Source: Silicimonas sp. (GTDB lineage: Bacteria > Pseudomonadota > Alphaproteobacteria > Rhodobacterales > Rhodobacteraceae). Taken from it: a stretch of 64,000 nucleotides of DNA. The notes beneath the pieces were generated by a model that saw only the letters and a list, made by a program, of their open reading frames with translations, had not been told where the DNA came from and made no database searches. Each line of letters begins with the position of its first letter. Position 1 is the first letter of the stretch. A program made the translations under genes and the position numbers. The DNA lies in contig JAJEGW010000198.1 in the NCBI GenBank assembly GCA_022819605.1, forward strand, positions 1 to 64,000. The letters are read 5' to 3'. Positions 59,314 through 64,000 of the stretch are shown here, in pieces.

Positions 59314-59808
59314 TCAATGCCGGCCCATCCCCTGCTCTTCCCGTTCCGCAACCATGTCCGCCAGCAAGTCGGCCATGGCCTTTGCCTGGCCACCAGACAG
59401 GGTGCCTCCCACTGCAAGGCGCCGCCCTATCTGCCACCAGAGTCCGGGTGCCCATCCCGCGGTCCCCGGCCGCTTCAGGCGCACCATGAATCCGTTCGGG
59501 GGCCGAAAGGCCAGGGCACCGCGGTCGACTCTGGCGACGTCTTCGACGCCAGCCAGGGTTTTGCCGCTGATGGTCCGCAGACCGGCACGGGTCAGGACAA
59601 GGCCATCCATGGTCGCCAAGCGAAGCCGGTATGCAGCCCAGAAGATCCCTCCCCCAAGCAGCACGAAGAACAGCCGCCAGAGATCCGGCATCTCATCGAA
59701 TGCCAGCTTGATCATCAGAAACCCAAGGAAGCCCAATGCCAGAATTGCCATCCACCGGCGTACCGGCGAAGGGCTGATTTCGAGCACGATCTCTTCCTCG
59801 TCATTCAT
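59314..59808 (-). CDS. Conserved membrane protein of unknown function
   Basis: The protein has 164 residues from ATG 59808; an in-frame ATG at 59841 would add 11. Two membrane segments (MAILALGFLGFLMIKLAF and LFFVLLGGGIFWAAYRL) are followed by a soluble beta-rich part (RAGLRTISGKTLAGVEDVARVDRGA, FRPPNGFMVRLKRPG), a PH-like layout. It is similar to proteins found widely in Rhodobacterales, but the function is unknown. Confidence 0.6.
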   Translation of the reverse strand: MNDEEEIVLEISPSPVRRWMAILALGFLGFLMIKLAFDEMPDLWRLFFVLLGGGIFWAAYRLRLATMDGLVLTRAGLRTISGKTLAGVEDVARVDRGALAFRPPNGFMVRLKRPGTAGWAPGLWWQIGRRLAVGGTLSGGQAKAMADLLADMVAEREEQGMGRH

Positions 59809-60009
59809 CGCGGCATCTTCGGATTCTTTACGCATTTGCATTCCAGTCCGGCCCAGGTCACGTGATGATCGCCCGCATCTTCGGCCTCGCGACGCGAACC
59901 TGTTGCGCGGCGCGACAAGGCCATTCCGGTTTTAGGTGAACGGGTCTCTGATTCAATCGGATTTTCTCCCTGCTGGTTTTTTTCCGCATCCGCAAATAGT
60001 CTCCTGTCC

Positions 60010-60279
60010 ATGCGCATCGCTCTCGTGTCGTTCATTTTTCTGGCTGGCTGCATCGACTGGCCAGACACGGGCAACGCGCCCAGCCTGGACGAAATCGAAT
60101 CCTGGCCGACACTCAAGCCAATCGGCGAAATCATCGAACCGCAATCCGCGGCGAATCTGACGGCCGACGACCAGTTGAACGCTCGTGCAAACAGGTTGAA
60201 GAGCCAGGCCAGGAGGATGAGGCGCGAAATCGCCGATCGCGATGACATCGAGGCGCTTCGCGACGAGTTGGCGCGATAG
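60010..60279 (+). CDS. Small lipoprotein
   Basis: The protein has 89 residues with a short lipoprotein signal: MRIALVSFIFLAGC, lipobox LAGC, with the acylated cysteine at position 14. The mature part is charged and helical (LTADDQLNARANRLKSQARRMRREIADRD). It is probably anchored in a membrane. No function is known. It lies directly upstream of hom. Confidence 0.6.
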   Translation: MRIALVSFIFLAGCIDWPDTGNAPSLDEIESWPTLKPIGEIIEPQSAANLTADDQLNARANRLKSQARRMRREIADRDDIEALRDELAR

Positions 60280-60340
60280 CCGCATTGCGTCTTCGCCGCC
60301 AAGCGGCTAACGCGCACAAGATCAGTACGGAGTTACCCAG

Positions 60341-61627
60341 ATGACGAGCCCGCTACGTCTTGGAATTGCAGGCATCGGCACGGTCGGTGTCGGAACGATC
60401 CGCATCGTCCAGGATCAGGCCGCGCTCTTGAAGGCCCGCACGGGACGCGACATTGCGATCTCGGCGGTCTCGGCAAGAAGCAGAGACCTGGATCGGGGAA
60501 TCCGGATTGCGGATTACGATTGGGCGGACGATCCTGTCGCACTGGCAAGCCGTGACGACGTGGACGTGTTCGTTGAACTCATAGGCGGGGCCGACGGGGT
60601 TGCGAAGCGGGCAACCGAAGCGGCCATCGCGGCTGGCAAGGACGTTGTCACTGCCAACAAGGCACTTCTGGCCATCCACGGGCAAGCTCTCGGCGAGGCG
60701 GCGGAAGAGGCTGGCGTCTCCATCCGCTACGAGGCGGCTGTCGCGGGCGGTATCCCTTGCATAAAGGCGCTGTCGGAGGGGCTTGCAGGCAACGAAATCA
60801 CACGGGTCATGGGCGTCATGAACGGCACCTGCAACTACATCCTGACCCGGATGCAGTCGGCTGGCCTCGACTACCAGACGGTATTCGCGGAGTGTGAACA
60901 ACTTGGCTACCTGGAGGCGGATCCAAATCTCGACGTGGGCGGCATCGATGCAGGGCACAAGCTCGCTATTCTCGTTGCACTGGCCTTTGGCACCAAGGTT
61001 GACTTCGACGCGGTCCACATCGAGGGCATCAAGCGAATCTCGATTGAGGATATCGAGCAGGCAGCCGACATGGGTTTTCGAATCAAGCTACTCGGCGTTG
61101 CACAGAGGACGGCGCGCGGAATTGATGCACGGATGTCACCCTGCCTCGTGCCCGCAGAGTCGCCGCTTGGCCAGCTCGAGGGTGCGTCGAACATGATCGT
61201 GCTGGAAGGCGACAGCGTCGGGCAAGTCGTTCTGCAGGGTGCCGGTGCCGGAGAAGGCCCGACGGCGAGCGCGGTCATCGGTGACATATGCGACCTGGCC
61301 CGGGGTTCGGCACGACCGGTCTTTGGAAAGCCGGTGGGAGAATTGGCGGAGGCGAAACGCGACGACGAAGCCGCTTCGGCAGCCTATTACCTGCGGATGC
61401 AACTCGTCGACAAACCGGGCGCGCTTGCCAAGATTGCCGCTGTCCTTGGGGATGCCGGGATCTCGATCAACCGCATGCGCCAATACAGGCACACGGAAGC
61501 CACGGCACCGGTTCTTATCGTCACTCACGAGGCAAAGCAGGAAGCGCTGCATAAGGCCATTGCGAACATGGACGGCACCGACGTGCTCGCATCTGCGCCA
61601 GTGGCGATCCGGATCGAGAAAGTCTGA
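60341..61627 (+). CDS. hom: Homoserine dehydrogenase
   Basis: The protein has 428 residues. It has an N-terminal NAD(P) motif (LGIAGIGTVGVGTIRIV), then DVVTANKALLAIHG, YEAAVAGGIPCIKAL and GVMNGTCNYILTRM, NLDVGGIDAGHKLAIL, and a C-terminal ACT domain (LVDKPGALAKIAAVLGDAGISINRM) for feedback control by threonine. It reduces aspartate semialdehyde to homoserine in the threonine/methionine pathway. The ribosome site GGAG precedes the ATG by 9 bases. Confidence 0.96.
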   Translation: MTSPLRLGIAGIGTVGVGTIRIVQDQAALLKARTGRDIAISAVSARSRDLDRGIRIADYDWADDPVALASRDDVDVFVELIGGADGVAKRATEAAIAAGKDVVTANKALLAIHGQALGEAAEEAGVSIRYEAAVAGGIPCIKALSEGLAGNEITRVMGVMNGTCNYILTRMQSAGLDYQTVFAECEQLGYLEADPNLDVGGIDAGHKLAILVALAFGTKVDFDAVHIEGIKRISIEDIEQAADMGFRIKLLGVAQRTARGIDARMSPCLVPAESPLGQLEGASNMIVLEGDSVGQVVLQGAGAGEGPTASAVIGDICDLARGSARPVFGKPVGELAEAKRDDEAASAAYYLRMQLVDKPGALAKIAAVLGDAGISINRMRQYRHTEATAPVLIVTHEAKQEALHKAIANMDGTDVLASAPVAIRIEKV

Positions 61628-61945
61628 CGTTGCGACGGCACCATGATTGTGCCGCGCATCGCATCCCAGAGCCGAGCACGACGCCCCAGCGTCCGATTGG
61701 CCTGTGCATGATCACGGTCGAGATGGCCAAGTGCACATCCTTGCGAATTTCCGATCTTGGGTTCGAACGGGTTCAGATCCCGTCAAGGAATGGCCAACCG
61801 GTTGTCGGCGTCGTGCATGCAGAACCGGATGGACGAATTGAATTGCCCCTCCAGGCAAAGACGATCCAGCAATTTGCGTGCGGGTTGCACACATCGCGCG
61901 CAGCCTTAGCGACATGCGGCATCCTGAACATCGGATGATCGACCG
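61628..61945. other. Intergenic, no supported gene
   Basis: About 320 bases between convergent hom and the membrane protein at 61946-62512. A short plus-strand frame is open here (61630-61938) but shows no ribosome site or family feature. No clear terminator was seen. Confidence 0.35.
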
Positions 61946-62512
61946 TCAGAGAAGCTGCCATACACTTGAACTGAAGAGCTCGGCACCGAGCAGCACGATG
62001 ACCACGCCTCGGACGATCCAGCTTCGAAACCGCACGACGAGAAACATCGACAGCAAGACCGACAGGGCCACTTCGAAAGTGCCGACAATGCCTGCATGTG
62101 CATGGCGATCCCAGTAGCTGACGGGACTTTCGAAGACCCAGTCCGAGATCGGCCAGAAATGCTGGCGCGCATCGTGCGTGTGAAACGGGAAGTCCAGCGC
62201 GAGATGAAGAAGCGCGGCGCTTGCAAATACCAATGCAAGCGGCCTTCGCAGCAAGAGGGCAACAACGAAAATGACGCCCCAGAGAACGAAACTGTTGTCG
62301 ACGGCGAATACCGACTGCCAGGCATCGGAGTAATAGTAGTCCCGAAAGACGACGCTTGGCGAAATGCCCAAGACGAAGATGGAAACTGACGCCATCACGT
62401 AGAGCGAGACATCCGGTGCGAGCGCCCCAAGAACCGCAGCCCGGAAGCTTCCCTTTCGATCCGGATTGGAAAACGCGGCGGCCCCGAGAATCAGGTGAGC
62501 GGGTGTGTTCAC
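61946..62512 (-). CDS. DUF457-like inner-membrane protein (putative metal-dependent hydrolase)
   Basis: The protein has 188 residues with four to five membrane segments (for example GVIFVVALLLRRPLALVFAS, GTFEVALSVLLSMFLVV). The start MNTPAHLILGAAAFSNPDRKG and the histidines in LHLALDFPFHTHDARQHFWP fit the membrane metal-dependent hydrolase-like family (YdjM/DUF457 type), in which the histidines and aspartates bind metal. It is sometimes annotated as a cobalamin protein; there is no evidence for that here. Confidence 0.6.
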   Translation of the reverse strand: MNTPAHLILGAAAFSNPDRKGSFRAAVLGALAPDVSLYVMASVSIFVLGISPSVVFRDYYYSDAWQSVFAVDNSFVLWGVIFVVALLLRRPLALVFASAALLHLALDFPFHTHDARQHFWPISDWVFESPVSYWDRHAHAGIVGTFEVALSVLLSMFLVVRFRSWIVRGVVIVLLGAELFSSSVWQLL

Positions 62513-63138
62513 AGGTTCAGCGCCTCAAGCCGTCATCTGCCAGTTTCGAGTCCGCCCGCGCTCTCAAACTCGTCCTGAACCGACATGCGAATTTGGCATC
62601 GGAGTGGATTGTCGAAGTCACGTTCAGTTTCTTCACGGATCAGGTGCACCACAATGCGGCGCAGCGACCCGTTGTCTTCAACGGGAATTTCCGCCGTCTC
62701 AGTCCCCTTGGGAGCGACGGAACCAGCGCCTGTCGTAGCGGACGCCTTACGGCTCGAATCAGGATGGTGCCGAACTTGAAGGAGTTCTGCCACGACTCTT
62801 CGCCCAAGCCACAGCCTGAAGTTCGCGTCACAACATTTTGCCTGAAGTTTTGAACGCAACAAATTGATCTAAAATAAGAAATATCTAATCTCCTGTGGCC
62901 AGACCCAACTTCAACCGCTGCCGCTCGGCGAGAATAAGCAATTCGGATGCCGTGAACCCGGTCATTCGGAAGCCCAGTCGTGCGCCGCCCGGCAGGGTTC
63001 GCCTGACAGGCCAATGTCCTGCGCGGGCATCCCGAAGCGGCTTGAAAACAGGTGCTTGCCAACGGCCGCCCCACGCACCCAAGACCGGAACTGCGGCTCC
63101 CCTGTCGACCACCACGCCAGACAGCGACGCTGCGCCGG
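62513..63138. other. 626-base gap between membrane protein and TolC gene
   Basis: I see no convincing gene. One minus-strand frame at 63115-62885 (GTG start, 76 residues, ending SELLILAERQRLKLGLATGD) directly follows the TolC gene and could be a short coding region or a decayed gene end. It has no recognised family, so it is not called. Confidence 0.35.
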
Positions 63139-64000
63139 CTACTCTTGACCGATGGCGCGCAGGACACGGTCGAGCCTTTCGCCTTGCGGACTGGCGTAGC
63201 GGCTTGGTGCGCCCTTTACGGCGTCATAGTACGCTTCCGGGTCATAGATCGGAACGTCCAGACCCAGGAACTCGGCCGTAAGGACACCGATTGCGTCCAG
63301 GATTTGATAGGCTGCAATATGGCGATCTATTTCAACCGAAACACGGTTTGTCTGGGCGTCAAGGAGTTCCTGTTCCTGGTCCAGAACCTCAAGCGATGCA
63401 CGCGCTCCCAGCAGGAATTCTTCCCGCACGCCTTGCAATGCCAGTTGTGCTGCGTCGACCTGCTGCTCGGATGCCTCGATGCCGGCCTCGGCCACAGCAA
63501 GGCTTGAATAGGCATTGCTCACATTCTGATCCACAATGAGTCCAGTCGTATGGAGTTGCGCCCGCACCTGATCGCGCTGCGATTGCGCTTTCCGCAACGC
63601 CGAGGGAATCGTGCCCCCCTGATAGATCGGACCGCTCAACTGGAACCCGACGCTGGCCGTCCCGTCTCCATCGTCGTTGAATTCCATTCCTGCTGTTCCG
63701 GAGAGGGTTGGCAACCTGCTGCGAGCGGCACGCTCGACACTGATGTCCACGACCTTCGTCTGGTGCTGCACCTGCTTCAGCTGAGGGTTGTGCTCCCGCG
63801 CCATTGCGCGGGCTTCTTGCTCGGTACCCGGCACGCTGGGCGGGTCGGGGGGTGGCACCAGGGTACCTGGGTAACTTCCGATTGTTGCCTTGTACTGTTC
63901 CCTGGCCCTTGCGAAACTGCCTTCCTCAGCTGCAAGGCCGCTTCTTGCCGCAGCTAAACGGGCCTCGGCGACCGATACGTCCGTCCGGCTCAGTTCCCCC
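63139..64000 (-). CDS. tolC: TolC-family outer-membrane efflux protein, C-terminal part
   Basis: The gene runs off the right edge; about 286 codons are visible. The frame is open across the edge (LSRTDVSVAEARLAAARSGL...). The helical coiled-coil and beta-barrel layout of TolC is visible: NPQLKQVQHQTKVVDISVER, then a strand block LPTLSGTAGMEFN, the second repeat (LIVDQNVSNAYSSLAVAEAGIEASEQQV) and the family phrase LEVLDQEQELLDAQTNRV. It forms the outer-membrane exit duct for type I secretion or multidrug efflux. The partner pump is not visible. Confidence 0.9.
   Translation of the reverse strand, partial: GELSRTDVSVAEARLAAARSGLAAEEGSFARAREQYKATIGSYPGTLVPPPDPPSVPGTEQEARAMAREHNPQLKQVQHQTKVVDISVERAARSRLPTLSGTAGMEFNDDGDGTASVGFQLSGPIYQGGTIPSALRKAQSQRDQVRAQLHTTGLIVDQNVSNAYSSLAVAEAGIEASEQQVDAAQLALQGVREEFLLGARASLEVLDQEQELLDAQTNRVSVEIDRHIAAYQILDAIGVLTAEFLGLDVPIYDPEAYYDAVKGAPSRYASPQGERLDRVLRAIGQE

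Noticed and set aside
61745..61800. tRNA-like GGGTTCGAACGGGTTC stretch
   Set aside because: It resembles a T arm but no acceptor or anticodon stem pairs around it.

Overview
The window is typical of an alphaproteobacterial chromosome with high GC, most probably from the Rhodobacterales or a close neighbour. The reasons are the conserved gene orders (bolA / DnaJ-like gene / cobS / cobT; nusB-ribH-ribBA with ribE-ribD-nrdR; dnaG-rpoD; hflK-hflC-DUF2065), the two TRAP-type uptake systems (one DctPQM, one TAXI with a fused permease) and the aerobic-type cobaltochelatase subunits CobS and CobT. Only one RNA gene is evident, a tRNA-Leu(TAG). I saw no CRISPR array and no rRNA.

Layout. Positions 1-9241 are an accessory region. 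It starts with a compact module of four genes: a GHKL-type ATPase that converges on a tightly overlapping three-gene operon encoding a cysteine-rich protein, a 116-residue protein and a STAS-like/winged-helix protein. A 14-bp imperfect inverted repeat lies just in front of that operon. Next come a dead Tn3-family transposon (resolvase with an amber stop, transposase cut short), a 1-kb element with 23-bp terminal inverted repeats that carries its own serine recombinase, a gene for a possible D-QxK nuclease, a 141-bp element bounded by perfect 24-bp inverted repeats, and another serine recombinase preceded by a tiny overlapping ORF.

Positions 9242-41123 are mostly core. They hold a TRAP transporter (dctMQP), pepN, an acyltransferase, gatB, bolA, the DnaJ-like gene, cobST, an Xaa-Pro aminopeptidase and a DUF427 gene. 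An amino-sugar operon follows (nagK, GntR regulator, SIS deaminase, nagA) whose deaminase appears to have lost its second SIS domain. Then come a ClC transporter, pxpA, trigger factor, tRNA-Leu, rpiA-gor, hflK-hflC-DUF2065, sdaA and the nusB-ribH-ribBA end of the riboflavin operon. Positions 41124-45760 hold a TAXI TRAP transporter on the opposite strand. It splits the riboflavin operon, and an apparent fragment of a second ribE 3' end remains in front of ribBA. The operon continues with ribE, ribD and nrdR to 48113.

Positions 48205-55511 hold a RibD-C/dihydrofolate-reductase-like protein, an SDR dehydrogenase, rpoD, dnaG and a Glu/Leu-type dehydrogenase. At 55625-58115 is a second mobile module, a large serine recombinase broken by a -1 frameshift in a G run, with two small associated genes. 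The end of the window carries a quinone oxidoreductase, two small membrane or lipoprotein genes, homoserine dehydrogenase, a DUF457-like membrane protein and the C-terminal part of a TolC-type outer-membrane protein that runs off the right edge.

The best candidate for an undescribed system is the module at 1-2920, which pairs an anti-sigma-like ATPase with a STAS-like protein fused to a winged helix. This suggests partner-switch signalling, but its output is unknown.
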